Positions 50,375 to 59,552 of a DNA stretch of 64,000 bases are shown piece after piece. Within the stretch, counting starts at the first letter, position 1, and each line of letters opens with the position of its first letter. This stretch comes from Mitsuokella sp047974105 (GTDB taxonomy: Bacteria; Bacillota; Negativicutes; Selenomonadales; Selenomonadaceae), in contig NZ_JBHYRS010000009.1 of NCBI RefSeq assembly GCF_047974105.1, forward strand, positions 14,400 through 78,399, written 5' to 3'. The notes beneath the pieces are model-generated. The model was not told where the DNA came from. It searched no databases and saw only the letters and a program-made list of their open reading frames with translations. Made by a program: the position numbers and the translations under genes.

Positions 50375-51715
50375 TCAATCCTTCTTTCCGTCAATGCGCT
50401 CACCGAGGACATCGTAAGTAAAGCCCTGTACAACGCGCACGCGCACGATATCCCCGGGTTTGCTGTCGGGGTCATTTTCCACGTAGAACTGGCCATCGAC
50501 TTCCGGTGCTTCGCGGTAGGAACGTCCCACCGCAATATTCGGCTGCTCTTCATCGCGTCCCTCGATGAGCACGTCGAGTTCCTTGCCTTCAAGAGACTGA
50601 TTGATCTGCTCGGAAATCTTGCACTGCAGGCTCATGAGATCATGATAGCGCTCCTGCATGATTTCTTCCGGCACCTGATTCGGCATATCATAAGCCGGCG
50701 TGCCTTCTTCGCGCGAATACGTGAATACACCGACTTTATCAAGGCGCATTTCTTCGAGGAAATTGCGCAGCGTCTGATACTGGGCATCCGTTTCGCCGGG
50801 GAAGCCGACAATGAAGGTTGAACGAATGGTCACACCGGGGATGCGTTCGCGCAGCTTGTGGATGAGCGTGCGCATTTCTTCCTGGGTATCCGGACGGCGC
50901 ATGCTGCGCAGTACGGCATCATGGGCATGCTGCAGCGGCAGGTCTACATATTTGCAGATTTTCGGCTCGCTGGCAATCGTCTCAATGAGTTCGTCGCTGA
51001 AATACTTCGGATAGCTGTACAGCGTGCGGACCCATTTGAGTTTTGGCACCTTGACGATTTCGCGCAGGAGCTCCGCAAGTTTTGGTGTTCCGTAAAGGTC
51101 GCGGCCGTATTCCGTCGAATCCTGTGCAATCAGCACAACTTCGCGCACGCCGTTTTCCGTCAGATGGCGGATTTCATCGCAGATATCCTCAATGCGGCGG
51201 CTGCGGTAATCACCGCGGATGTACGGGATGGCACAGAATGCACAGCGGTTGTTGCAGCCTTCGGCAATCTTGACATAAGCCGTATATGCTGGCGTTGTCG
51301 TGATGCGCGGCGTATGCTCATCATAAAGGGCTTCATCCTTGCCTGCGATGACCACGCGATGCCCCTTCAGCGTCTCTTCCACGGCCTCCATGATGCGGCT
51401 CCAGGCCCCCGTGCCGATGATGGCATCGGCCTCGGGAATCTCATCTAAGAGCTCCTGCTTGTAGCGCTGGCCAAGGCAGCCTGCGACAATCAGGCTGCGG
51501 CAGCGGCCGCTCTCCTTGTATTCGGCCATATTGAGAATGGTCGTAATGGATTCTTCCTTCGCCGACTGAATAAAAGCGCAGGTGTTGACAATGAGGATAT
51601 CGGCCTCGGCCGGATTGGCCGTGAGCTCGATGCCATGCTCCTTGAGAATGCCGAGCATGACCTCGGTATCGACTAGATTCTTGGAACAGCCAAGACTGAT
51701 AAAACCAGCTTTCAC
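50375..51715 (-). CDS. rimO: Ribosomal protein S12 methylthiotransferase RimO
   Basis: 446 aa radical-SAM enzyme. N-terminal MTTase Cys sites (LGCSKN, NTCAF, AGCLGQ), the radical-SAM cluster CNNRCAFC and a C-terminal TRAM domain place it as RimO/MiaB; MKAGFISLGCSKNLVDTE is the RimO form. It methylthiolates Asp of ribosomal protein S12. Start is GTG 51715 after AGGAGG. Confidence 0.96.
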   Translation of the reverse strand: MKAGFISLGCSKNLVDTEVMLGILKEHGIELTANPAEADILIVNTCAFIQSAKEESITTILNMAEYKESGRCRSLIVAGCLGQRYKQELLDEIPEADAIIGTGAWSRIMEAVEETLKGHRVVIAGKDEALYDEHTPRITTTPAYTAYVKIAEGCNNRCAFCAIPYIRGDYRSRRIEDICDEIRHLTENGVREVVLIAQDSTEYGRDLYGTPKLAELLREIVKVPKLKWVRTLYSYPKYFSDELIETIASEPKICKYVDLPLQHAHDAVLRSMRRPDTQEEMRTLIHKLRERIPGVTIRSTFIVGFPGETDAQYQTLRNFLEEMRLDKVGVFTYSREEGTPAYDMPNQVPEEIMQERYHDLMSLQCKISEQINQSLEGKELDVLIEGRDEEQPNIAVGRSYREAPEVDGQFYVENDPDSKPGDIVRVRVVQGFTYDVLGERIDGKKD

Positions 51716-51769
51716 GGAAATACCTCCTATAATACTATGATACGCTTATCCTGTACGATTCATGTAAAT

Positions 51770-51791
51770 GAGGATGCCTGACAGCATCCTC
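51770..51791 (-). terminator. Possible weak terminator between the solute-binding gene and rimO
   Basis: GAGGATGC (51770-51777)/GCATCCTC (51784-51791), 8-bp stem with 6-nt loop; only TTTACAT follows on the minus strand, so termination may be partial. Confidence 0.4.
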
Positions 51792-51822
51792 TGCAATTCA
51801 TTTCAAATTTCAAGCTCACGCA

Positions 51823-52866
51823 TCATTTAAACCGGACTTCTCTGGCCCATTTATCGAGTAAATCATGCCGCTGCTGCTCAGAAAACTGCGGCAGCTGTGT
51901 GAAAAGGACCAGATTTTTGCCAGCAAATGATTTATACGCCAATGTCCCCGGATTGGTCGGCACGAAAAAATAATTATGGCTCTGCAGGGCCAGCTGTGCT
52001 TCGTCCGAAAGCAGCCAGTCGGCAAAATTCTTTGCCATGGCCTTCTCGCGCTCCCCATCATTCTGCAAAATGGCCGTGCCCGTAATCCAGGCAGTCGTGC
52101 CATCCGTCGGATAGATGATCTGCAGTGGATAGCCGTCATGGATATAGCGGAGCGTCTCACTCTCCACAGCAATCGAGATATCGACTTCTCCCATACCGGC
52201 CTGACGCACGGGATTGGAAAGATACCGCGCATACTGCACGACGTGCGGATGAATCTTCTCAAAGATATCCATCGTTTTTTCTTCACCGAATTCCGCTGTC
52301 ATCGCATAAAACAGATTTGCAGAAGCATCCGCTGCCATGAAATCCGTAATGCCGATACGCGCATCCTGCTCAGAAAGTGCCTGCCATGTATCCGGAATAT
52401 CCGCGCGCAAAGTTTTCAAATAATCGCGGTTGATGCAAAAGACGACTGGATCATACCATACGCCCATCCAATAGCCATCCTGCTGACGAAAAGCCTCAGG
52501 AACCATATCGCCGCGTTCAGAGACATAAGGTTCGAGACAGCCGCTCTGCGAGGCTTTTCCCAAAGTCTGCCAGTCTGCCAGCACCATCGCAGCCTTGGCC
52601 TGATGCGCATTTTCAGCCTGTGCCTGCATACGTTCCAGGGCTTCAGCAGAGGAAAGCGGTACAAAATTGACACGCACGCCGGAATTCTCTTCATAGGCAT
52701 CAGACAAGATTTCAGCTTCTTCTGTCGGCAGGGTCGTCAGGACAGTGAGCTCCGGTGTTTTTGTCCGATGGTCAATATGGCCGGAACCAGCAAGGTAGGC
52801 AGAACCGGCAATGACGATGGCCAGCAGCAGGAACGCCGTCAAAAGAAGTGTTGTATAACGTCTCAT
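51823..52866 (-). CDS. ABC-type extracellular solute-binding protein, orphan
   Basis: 347 aa. A hydrophobic N-terminal segment (LLLTAFLLLAIVIAGSAYLAG) is a signal or anchor. The mature region, with GYWMGVWYDPVVFCIN, VDISIAVESETL and a C-terminal DWLLSDEAQLALQ, matches the periplasmic binding-protein fold of the type used for ferric iron or thiamine/spermidine. No permease or ATPase gene is nearby. ATG 52866 follows GGAGGG. Last gene of the obg-nadD-cvfB operon. Confidence 0.82.
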   Translation of the reverse strand: MRRYTTLLLTAFLLLAIVIAGSAYLAGSGHIDHRTKTPELTVLTTLPTEEAEILSDAYEENSGVRVNFVPLSSAEALERMQAQAENAHQAKAAMVLADWQTLGKASQSGCLEPYVSERGDMVPEAFRQQDGYWMGVWYDPVVFCINRDYLKTLRADIPDTWQALSEQDARIGITDFMAADASANLFYAMTAEFGEEKTMDIFEKIHPHVVQYARYLSNPVRQAGMGEVDISIAVESETLRYIHDGYPLQIIYPTDGTTAWITGTAILQNDGEREKAMAKNFADWLLSDEAQLALQSHNYFFVPTNPGTLAYKSFAGKNLVLFTQLPQFSEQQRHDLLDKWAREVRFK

Positions 52867-52924
52867 GAAAGTCCCTCCGAAGGCACGGACAAAAACCGCG
52901 CCGCACCATAAGTCAGAACGCCTG

Positions 52925-53896
52925 TCATTCTGTTTCTTCAGGCTTCTGCAGCGCGGCCTGCCCCTCATCGTTCAAAAGATAGGTCCAGCCGTCCGCTTCC
53001 CGAATACGCCCTTCCTTCATCAAATGGCCGAGGGCCCGCTTGAAAGCAGCCTTGCTGATCTGGAATTTGTCGCGGATGACCTCAGGCGATGTTTCATCGC
53101 TGTACGGCATGCGTCCCTTGCGGCTTTCCAGGAGGGCCAGAATGCGTTCCGAATCCGTCAAAAGGGCTTTTTCTTTGGCTTCGCGCAGAGAAGCATTGAG
53201 CCTGCCGTCCGGACGCACGAATGTCACGCGGGCTGTCACAACCTGACCGACACGCGGGCGCTCGTTATCCTTCATCTCTTTATTCGCGATAAAGACGATG
53301 TAACGTTCATTGGAAAACAAAAAGGCACCGGCATCCGTATAGTTATAAATTGCGCCCGTGACCATCTGCCCGACCTTGACATGGGTCGCAGGTTTTGAGG
53401 CACGGCGCATTTCGTCCTCTACTTCCATGGTCACGGCCAGACGTCCCGATTTATCGGTGTAAAGCTTGGCCCAGACGACCTCGCCGACCTGCGGACGGCC
53501 GCGCATGCCGGCATACGGCATGAAAATACCGCGCTCCGCACCGACATCGAGGAAGGCGCCGTCGCGGCTGACATTGATGACGCGCAGACGGGCAATCTGT
53601 CCTTCCTTCATCTTTGGCACGCGCATGCTGGCAGTCAGGCGGCGCTTCGGGTCCAGGTAAAGAAAAACATCGACAAAATCGCCAACTGCCACCGGATGCG
53701 TCTGCTGCGTTTTGTGCAGCAGAATATCATCTGACGTATTACCTGTCTGGGCATCGAGGAAGGCGCCCATTTCATTGACACGCGCGACCTGCAGTCTTGC
53801 TACCGTGCTCGGGCCAAATTTTCTTTTCTGGCGTGCGGCGGGCTGCTGCCCATCTGCCGCCTGCACCGGCTTAGACATTTCCGTCTTATCGTTCAT
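52925..53896 (-). CDS. cvfB: S1 RNA-binding protein CvfB-like
   Basis: 323 aa with three S1-like OB segments in the middle (LARVNEMGAFLDA, VINVSRDGAFLDVG, AIYNYTDAGAFLFSN) and a winged-helix C terminus (FQISKAAFKRALGHLMKEG). CvfB/YitL proteins are conserved in Firmicutes and affect virulence and RNA metabolism. ATG 53896 has GGGGAG seven bases upstream; the frame continues to 54034. Confidence 0.9.
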   Translation of the reverse strand: MNDKTEMSKPVQAADGQQPAARQKRKFGPSTVARLQVARVNEMGAFLDAQTGNTSDDILLHKTQQTHPVAVGDFVDVFLYLDPKRRLTASMRVPKMKEGQIARLRVINVSRDGAFLDVGAERGIFMPYAGMRGRPQVGEVVWAKLYTDKSGRLAVTMEVEDEMRRASKPATHVKVGQMVTGAIYNYTDAGAFLFSNERYIVFIANKEMKDNERPRVGQVVTARVTFVRPDGRLNASLREAKEKALLTDSERILALLESRKGRMPYSDETSPEVIRDKFQISKAAFKRALGHLMKEGRIREADGWTYLLNDEGQAALQKPEETE

Positions 53897-53916
53897 AGCT
53901 TTGCTCCCCATCTGAC

Positions 53917-54261
53917 TCATTCTTCGTAAGCCGTGAGTTTCGCGTCGCCCCAGAGCTGCTCGAGTGCATAATATTCGCGCGCTTCCTGACGGAAGATGTG
54001 CGCAACCACATCGCCGAAATCCAGGAGCACCCATTCGCCTTCGCGGTATCCTTCCTTATGATTGAAGGCCACGCCCTCTTTCGCGAGCTCTTCTTCAATA
54101 TTATCCGCAATGGCACGCACCTGCGTAGCCGTGTTGGCGGAGCAAATGACAAAATAATCTGCCGAGATCATGAGTCCCTGCATATCCATCGTCACAATGT
54201 CGCGTGCCTTTTTATCGCTGGCTGCCTTGCAGATTGCTTTGCACATTTCCTGTTCTGTCAT
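53917..54261 (-). CDS. rsfS: Ribosome silencing factor RsfS
   Basis: 114 aa. DIVTMDMQGL, ADYFVICSANT and GEWVLLDFGDVVAHIFRQEAREYY are RsfS landmarks. RsfS binds L14 and blocks subunit joining during slow growth. ATG 54261 follows AGGAGG. In an operon with LCP and yqeK upstream. Confidence 0.96.
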   Translation of the reverse strand: MTEQEMCKAICKAASDKKARDIVTMDMQGLMISADYFVICSANTATQVRAIADNIEEELAKEGVAFNHKEGYREGEWVLLDFGDVVAHIFRQEAREYYALEQLWGDAKLTAYEE

Positions 54262-54356
54262 ATTTTTACCTCCTGTCCCCAACCCCTATCAAAATGCAGC
54301 ACTGCACCGAGCGGTCAGGTTCTGATCTTATGATTTCTTTTATAGTTCCATTCATT

Positions 54357-55388
54357 CTACTGCCCATTCCCTGAAGGATCCGCTTCCGGGAAAAGTTCCT
54401 TCATCTGATGACGGATGCCATTGTAGTCCGGCATCCAAATGGTATCATCCCCCAAAGTAGGCGCTCCCTGAAGGATTACGCCCTCCGGCTGGTCGCTCGA
54501 AAGATGGCGCAGTACATTGGCAAGATGTGCTGAATCAAAGATTTCTGCACTGGTCTTGACATGCTTGCGGAAAATCTCGGCAATGACCGGCAGTTTGGGC
54601 ACCGTCTCCAGCCGCAGCACCTGCTGATAAAGGGCCTTGACAAAACGCTGCTGCCTCTGTTCACGGCCGACATCCCCAAGTTCCGGACTGCGGTAGCGAA
54701 GATACTGCTGAGCCTGATTGCCATCAAGATGCTGATATCCCTTTTTCAGATGAATATTGAGATTGGCTTCAGGGTCTTCATAATCCATATCGCTTTCCAC
54801 ATAGATATCAATACCGCCCAACGCATCGATGAGTTCGGAAAAGGCCTTGAGATCCAAAGCCACATACTGGTGAATCGGGATGTCGAGGAGCTGATTGACT
54901 TCGCGGACCATTAACGGCGCACCGCCTGTCGTGTAGACCGAACTCATGCGCATGAATTTCGTAGTTCCCGGCGGATTGACCCAGGTATCTCCCGGAATCG
55001 TGATGAACCGCACTTTGCCGGACTGATTATCCAGGCTCAGCACTAAGATCGTATCGGCCTTAGCCCCCTCTGTATTCGTCTGGTCAGCCCCGTCGTCAAG
55101 CCCCATGACGAGGATATTCGTATAGCCATCAAAGCTTGGATTGACATCCCCCTGCCAGGACGCGCGGCGTTCTGTATATCCCGTATACATTTCATGGTAT
55201 TCCTGCGTGACATACTCCACGCCTCGAATCAGCGCATACACGCCGCCCGCCGCCAGCAGCAAAAACACCGTACAAATGATCAGAGCCAGCATGCGCCGCA
55301 GGAAACGGCGCCGCCGCATCCGCGCCAAGGCCTTTTTTTTCTGTTCAATGTGACGGCGCGTCACATTGTCTTCCTGCCTTCTTGCCAT
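54357..55388 (-). CDS. LytR-CpsA-Psr (LCP) family protein, with variant motif
   Basis: 343 aa. A cytoplasmic basic segment, one transmembrane helix (about residues 32-54), then the LCP phosphotransferase domain: NILVMGLDDG, TDTILVLSL-like ADTILVLSL, YVALDLKAF, and YLRYRSPELGDVGREQRQQ. The normally conserved Arg of the IPRDT motif is Gly here (FITIPGDTWV). LCP enzymes attach polymers to peptidoglycan. The ATG shares one base with the yqeK stop. Confidence 0.9.
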   Translation of the reverse strand: MARRQEDNVTRRHIEQKKKALARMRRRRFLRRMLALIICTVFLLLAAGGVYALIRGVEYVTQEYHEMYTGYTERRASWQGDVNPSFDGYTNILVMGLDDGADQTNTEGAKADTILVLSLDNQSGKVRFITIPGDTWVNPPGTTKFMRMSSVYTTGGAPLMVREVNQLLDIPIHQYVALDLKAFSELIDALGGIDIYVESDMDYEDPEANLNIHLKKGYQHLDGNQAQQYLRYRSPELGDVGREQRQQRFVKALYQQVLRLETVPKLPVIAEIFRKHVKTSAEIFDSAHLANVLRHLSSDQPEGVILQGAPTLGDDTIWMPDYNGIRHQMKELFPEADPSGNGQ

Positions 55389-55996
55389 CAGTCTTCCTTC
55401 TTACCCTTTTCAGCCTTCATGCTCTTCAGCAGAATCTCATTGCGGGCCAGCACAGTTGCAGGATGAATGAGATGTCCCTTTTGGACAACAAAAATAATCG
55501 AATGGCTGAGTCCGGCCAGCATCATTTCATCGAGGGATGCTTTTTTTGCCAGTTCACGAAGCTCTCCGACTCCCGGAAAATCACGGCCCGGCTCAATCAT
55601 ATCTGCATACCAAATGATTTTATCGAGTTTCGTCATCGCAGGACCGCCGACTGTATGACGGGCAATCGCCTGCGAAACGGCAGCGTCTTCAACACCGTAA
55701 ATCTCTTTCACACGTTCGGCTCCAATGTTGGCATGCAGCAAAAGAGGCATCGACCGCTCTACTTCGCCAATCGCAATGCCACGTTTTTCCGCTTCCTGAA
55801 TCATATCCTCATTGCGGAATTCACGTGCGCAGTCGTGCAAAAGACCGGCAACACGGGCTTTTTCCTCATCGACACCAAAGCGTCCGGCCAAAAAGACTGC
55901 CGTTTCCTCGACACCAAGCGAATGGCGGAAGCGGCTTGGCTTAAGCCGGTCTTTCAGCTCTTTCTTCATTTGTTCCAAGCTCATTGCAAAACTCAT
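55388..55996 (-). CDS. yqeK: HD-domain diadenosine tetraphosphatase YqeK
   Basis: 202 aa HD-domain protein. His in SRFRHSLGVEETA, the HD pair LLHDCAREF, later H in LLLHANIGAE and RHTVGG; TKLDKIIWYADMIEPGR is the signature of YqeK, a symmetrical Ap4A hydrolase. Its start overlaps nadD by 4 bp, a common pairing. Confidence 0.95.
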   Translation of the reverse strand: MSFAMSLEQMKKELKDRLKPSRFRHSLGVEETAVFLAGRFGVDEEKARVAGLLHDCAREFRNEDMIQEAEKRGIAIGEVERSMPLLLHANIGAERVKEIYGVEDAAVSQAIARHTVGGPAMTKLDKIIWYADMIEPGRDFPGVGELRELAKKASLDEMMLAGLSHSIIFVVQKGHLIHPATVLARNEILLKSMKAEKGKKED

Positions 55997-56601
55997 CGAT
56001 ACAGCCCTTCTTTTCTGATATATTCTTCTACAGGTTTCGGCACCATATAGCGGATGGAATGCCCGTCCCGTATCCGTTCGCGAATGTTCGTAGATGAAAT
56101 CTCAAGTTCCGGCGTCGTCAATTGATGGATATGCTCATCACAGAGCGGACCAAAGAAAGCGCGCAAACGTTTTAAATCAAGTTCCGTTCCCTGACGAGTT
56201 GCAGCGATGAAATGACAGCTGCTTAAAAGTTTTTGAGGCTCATGCCAGGCTGGCAAATCATTGATGGCATCCGCTCCCGTAATGAAATAGAGCTCTGCTG
56301 CTTCGCCAAATCTTTGATGCAGTTCTTGTATCGTATCCGCAGTATACGATACACCCTCGCGGCGCATTTCGATATCCGAAGCCTCAAAATACGGATTATC
56401 CGCCACAGCCAAACGCGTCATTTGCAGGCGATGCTCAGCTGTGGCTACCTTCTTGTCGAGTTTGAAGGGAGAGCGGGCAGCCGGAATAAACATGATTTTG
56501 TCGAGTGCATAAGCATCCCGGACAAATTCTGCTGTCAGCAGATGGCCGTTATGGATGGGATCAAACGTCCCGCCCATAATACCAAAACGGCAGACTGACA
56601 T
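55993..56601 (-). CDS. nadD: Nicotinate-nucleotide adenylyltransferase
   Basis: 202 aa with GIMGGTFDPIHNGHLL, the (H/T)xGH nucleotidyl-transferase motif, and a C-terminal ISSTNIRERIRDG. NadD makes NaAD for NAD synthesis. A GTG at 56610 is in frame; ATG 56601 has GGGGAG eight bases before. The preceding 51-codon ORF ends within the ribosome site region. Confidence 0.96.
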   Translation of the reverse strand: MSVCRFGIMGGTFDPIHNGHLLTAEFVRDAYALDKIMFIPAARSPFKLDKKVATAEHRLQMTRLAVADNPYFEASDIEMRREGVSYTADTIQELHQRFGEAAELYFITGADAINDLPAWHEPQKLLSSCHFIAATRQGTELDLKRLRAFFGPLCDEHIHQLTTPELEISSTNIRERIRDGHSIRYMVPKPVEEYIRKEGLYR

Positions 56602-56606
56602 ATTCC

Positions 56607-56762
56607 TCACTCCCCTAAAGTCAGTTTCAAGAAAAAGACTGCTCCCATGCTGCTCACTGCCATATAAAGCAGGGCTCTGCCGTAATCCCGCGCATCAAAA
56701 GCCCCTTTGGGCGTCGCCAGATACGCGCGCATGGTCTGCCAGTATCCCCTTATCATTCTCAT
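56607..56762 (-). CDS. 51-codon ORF coupled between proA and nadD
   Basis: ATG 56762 overlaps the proA stop (ATGA) and the frame runs 51 codons, ending at TGA 56609-56607 just before nadD. The protein begins MRMIRGYWQT, is basic in the first half and has one likely transmembrane helix (about residues 31-48, ALLYMAVSSMGAVFFLKL). No family recognised. Coupling to proA and the tight fit suggest a real gene, but it could be chance coding in a 156-bp spacer. Confidence 0.55.
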   Translation of the reverse strand: MRMIRGYWQTMRAYLATPKGAFDARDYGRALLYMAVSSMGAVFFLKLTLGE

Positions 56763-58018
56763 TCGCGAATCTGTCCTTCGCCGTAAATCAAATATTTCGT
56801 ACTCGTCAGAGCCATGAGTCCCATCGGTCCGCGCGCATGGAGTTTCTGCGTGCTGATGCCGATTTCTGCACCAAAGCCGAATTCAAAACCATCCGTAAAA
56901 CGCGTGGAAGCATTGATATAGACAGCCGCTGCATCGACTTCACGCTGGAAACGGTGTGCATTGATGATATCCTTTGTGACAATCGCTTCCGAATGCCCCG
57001 TATTGTAGCGGTTGATATGGGCAATGGCCATATCGAGGTCATCGACCACGCGCACCGAAAGGATCAGGTCGCCGTATTCCGTGGACCAGTCTTCTTCCGT
57101 CGCTTCTTCCATCTCAGGGCAGATGGCACGCGCCCTCTCGCAGCCGCGCAGTACGACATGCTTTGCCGTCATGGCCTGCATAAGTTTTGGCAGGAACTCC
57201 GCGGCAATATCCTGATGGACGAGCAGGGTCTCCATGGCATTGCAGACCGAGCAGCGGCTGGCCTTGGCATTGACGGCAATCGAAATGGCCATATCCTGAT
57301 TGGCCGAGGCATCGACAAAGGTATGGCAGACACCGGTGCCCGTTTCAATGACCGGTACCGAGGAATTTTCTGTAACGTGCTTGATAAGACCTGCACCGCC
57401 GCGCGGGATAATGACATCGAGGCAGCCGCGCAGATGCATCATGGCATCGACGGCCTCGCGGTCCGTGAAGTCCACAAACTGAATCGCGCCCTCCGGAATA
57501 CCGGCCTTATAGGCAGCCTTGGCCAAAAGAGAGCTGATGGCCGTATTCGAGCGGATCGCCTCAGAACCGCCACGCAGAATGACGGCATTGCCTGCCTTGA
57601 GACAGAGGGCAGCGGCATCGGCCGTGACGTTTGGACGCGCTTCATAAATAATGCCAATGACGCCGAGCGGCACACGCACGCGGCGAATCTCAAGTCCATT
57701 GGGGCGTACGGTCGAATAATCCCCCGTTGCCACAGGGTCCGGCAGGGCTGCCGTCTGGCGCAGCCCCTCCGCCATACCTGCAATGCGGCCTTCATCGAGC
57801 ATCAGGCGGTCAAGGTATGACCGTTTGACTTTTTTCTGGCGGGCATCCTCAAGGTCCAGCGCATTGGCCTGCAAAATGACCTCACTGCGTTTTTCAAGGG
57901 CATCCGCCATTGCCAAGAGCGCTTTATTCTTGACATCCGTCGAAAGCAGGGCAAGTTTTGCCGCTGCTTTTTTCGCAGCCTCTGCCTTCTTTTTCATCTC
58001 TGCCTGAATATCCATCAT
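56759..58018 (-). CDS. proA: Gamma-glutamyl phosphate reductase
   Basis: 419 aa. ALDH-fold with catalytic Cys region (ASRCSVCNAMETLL), cofactor motif and C-terminal LHARGPMGLMALTSTKYLI. ProA reduces glutamyl-5-phosphate to the semialdehyde in proline synthesis. It follows proB by 12 bp and overlaps the 51-codon ORF. Confidence 0.97.
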   Translation of the reverse strand: MMDIQAEMKKKAEAAKKAAAKLALLSTDVKNKALLAMADALEKRSEVILQANALDLEDARQKKVKRSYLDRLMLDEGRIAGMAEGLRQTAALPDPVATGDYSTVRPNGLEIRRVRVPLGVIGIIYEARPNVTADAAALCLKAGNAVILRGGSEAIRSNTAISSLLAKAAYKAGIPEGAIQFVDFTDREAVDAMMHLRGCLDVIIPRGGAGLIKHVTENSSVPVIETGTGVCHTFVDASANQDMAISIAVNAKASRCSVCNAMETLLVHQDIAAEFLPKLMQAMTAKHVVLRGCERARAICPEMEEATEEDWSTEYGDLILSVRVVDDLDMAIAHINRYNTGHSEAIVTKDIINAHRFQREVDAAAVYINASTRFTDGFEFGFGAEIGISTQKLHARGPMGLMALTSTKYLIYGEGQIRE

Positions 58019-58030
58019 TATATTCTCCCC

Positions 58031-59155
58031 TCAGACCATCAGGACCATATTGTCCCGATGAATGACCTCGTCATAGGCAGCACCTGCAACGAGTTTGGCA
58101 AAATCTTCCGTCCTGTGGCCGATAAGCCGCTGAAGATCCTGCGAATCGTAATTGACAATGCCGCGCGCAATCTCACGATTGTCTTCCGCGAGCACGCGCA
58201 CCGTACTGCCGGCCTTGAATTCACCGTCGAGTTCCAAAATGCCGGCAGCCAGCAGGCTTGAACCGCTTTCGAGCGCTTTGACACACCCCGCATCGACGAC
58301 CAGTTCTCCCTGCAGCCTTTTGCCAAAGGCCAGCCAGCTCTTGCGCACGCGCAAATGCGATTCGCGCGCAGGGAAAACCGTGCCGACTTTTTCACCATTT
58401 AAGATGCGGCGCAGAAGCCCTTCCTGACTGCCTGACGCAATGACCATGTTGACACCGGCGCTCATGGCAATCTGTGCAGCCTGCAGCTTCGTAGCCATGC
58501 CGCCCGTACCGAGCGAGGAACCGGCGCCGCCGGCCATCTCGATGACGTCAGGTGTGATTTCCGGAATTTCGTCAATCAATTTGGCTTCCGGATGCGTCGC
58601 CGGATTGGCCGTGTAGAGGCCATCGATATCCGACAGAATGATCAGGGCATCGGCATCGACAAGCGTCGCGACCATGGCTGAAAGATTGTCATTGTCGCCA
58701 ATCTTAATTTCATCCACGGCTACCGCATCGTTCTCATTGATAACAGGGACGGCCCCCATCGCGAGCAGGGCAAGCAGGGCATCGCGCGAATGGCTGTACT
58801 GATTATGACGTACTGCATTTTCCTTCGTCAGCAGGACCTGCCCAATGGTCTTGCCGTACTCTGCAAAGAATTTTTCGTAGATATGCATGAGCACGCCCTG
58901 ACCAATCGCCGCCACAGCCTGTTTCTCCGGTATGGAATCCGGCTTTTTCGCAAGGCCCAGCTTGCCAAGCCCTGCTGCAATCGCACCGGAGGAAACCAAA
59001 ATGATTTCGCGGCCCCCGTTGATGAGATCGGCAAGCTCGCGCAGCAGATGGTCAATGCGGTAGAGGTTCAACTTGCCCGTATCATGTGCCAGCGTGCTCG
59101 TCCCGACTTTTACGACAATGCGTCTGGCCTCTTTGAGTCTTTGACGTGCATTCAT
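58031..59155 (-). CDS. proB: Glutamate 5-kinase
   Basis: 374 aa: amino-acid kinase domain (VKVGTSTLAHDTGKLN, SSGAIAAGLGKLGL, VPVINENDAVAVDEI) and a C-terminal PUA domain (about residues 280-374). ProB makes glutamyl phosphate and is normally inhibited by proline. First of the proBA pair. Confidence 0.97.
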   Translation of the reverse strand: MNARQRLKEARRIVVKVGTSTLAHDTGKLNLYRIDHLLRELADLINGGREIILVSSGAIAAGLGKLGLAKKPDSIPEKQAVAAIGQGVLMHIYEKFFAEYGKTIGQVLLTKENAVRHNQYSHSRDALLALLAMGAVPVINENDAVAVDEIKIGDNDNLSAMVATLVDADALIILSDIDGLYTANPATHPEAKLIDEIPEITPDVIEMAGGAGSSLGTGGMATKLQAAQIAMSAGVNMVIASGSQEGLLRRILNGEKVGTVFPARESHLRVRKSWLAFGKRLQGELVVDAGCVKALESGSSLLAAGILELDGEFKAGSTVRVLAEDNREIARGIVNYDSQDLQRLIGHRTEDFAKLVAGAAYDEVIHRDNMVLMV

Positions 59156-59167
59156 ACTCTCTCCCCT

Positions 59168-59470
59168 TTACGGCAGTTCGATTTTCGGCTTCTCGAAATT
59201 GCGCTTGAAAAGCAGGCCGTTGCGGCCGATGACCTGCACGAGATTGGCATCGGAGCGCTCGGCGACCATGGCAATGGCATCGGCCGGCAGTTCCATGCAG
59301 TTCTGCAGCACGCGGATTTTGATGAGCTCGCGCTTCTTGATGGCCTCACGCGCAGCCTGCACAACCGTTGGCGTCACGCCTTCCTTGCCAATCTGTACGA
59401 CGGGCTCGAGTTTCATGCCCATGGAGCGCAGGAAGCTCTTCTGTTTTCCTGTTAACGAATTGCGGATCAA
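59168..59470 (-). CDS. yhbY: YhbY-family CRM-domain RNA-binding protein
   Basis: 100 aa. The CRM-type GxxG loop region (VVQIGKEGVTPTVV, LVQVIGRNGLLF) is that of YhbY, which associates with pre-50S ribosomes. Start is TTG 59470 with GGAGG eight bases before. It sits between obg and proB, as in several Firmicutes. Confidence 0.93.
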   Translation of the reverse strand: MIRNSLTGKQKSFLRSMGMKLEPVVQIGKEGVTPTVVQAAREAIKKRELIKIRVLQNCMELPADAIAMVAERSDANLVQVIGRNGLLFKRNFEKPKIELP

Positions 59471-59552
59471 TTGCTATTCCTCCGTTGCTTTCTAAATATA
59501 TAAACATAAAAGTATGATTTTACATCATTAAAATGCATTTTACCGCTTGAAC

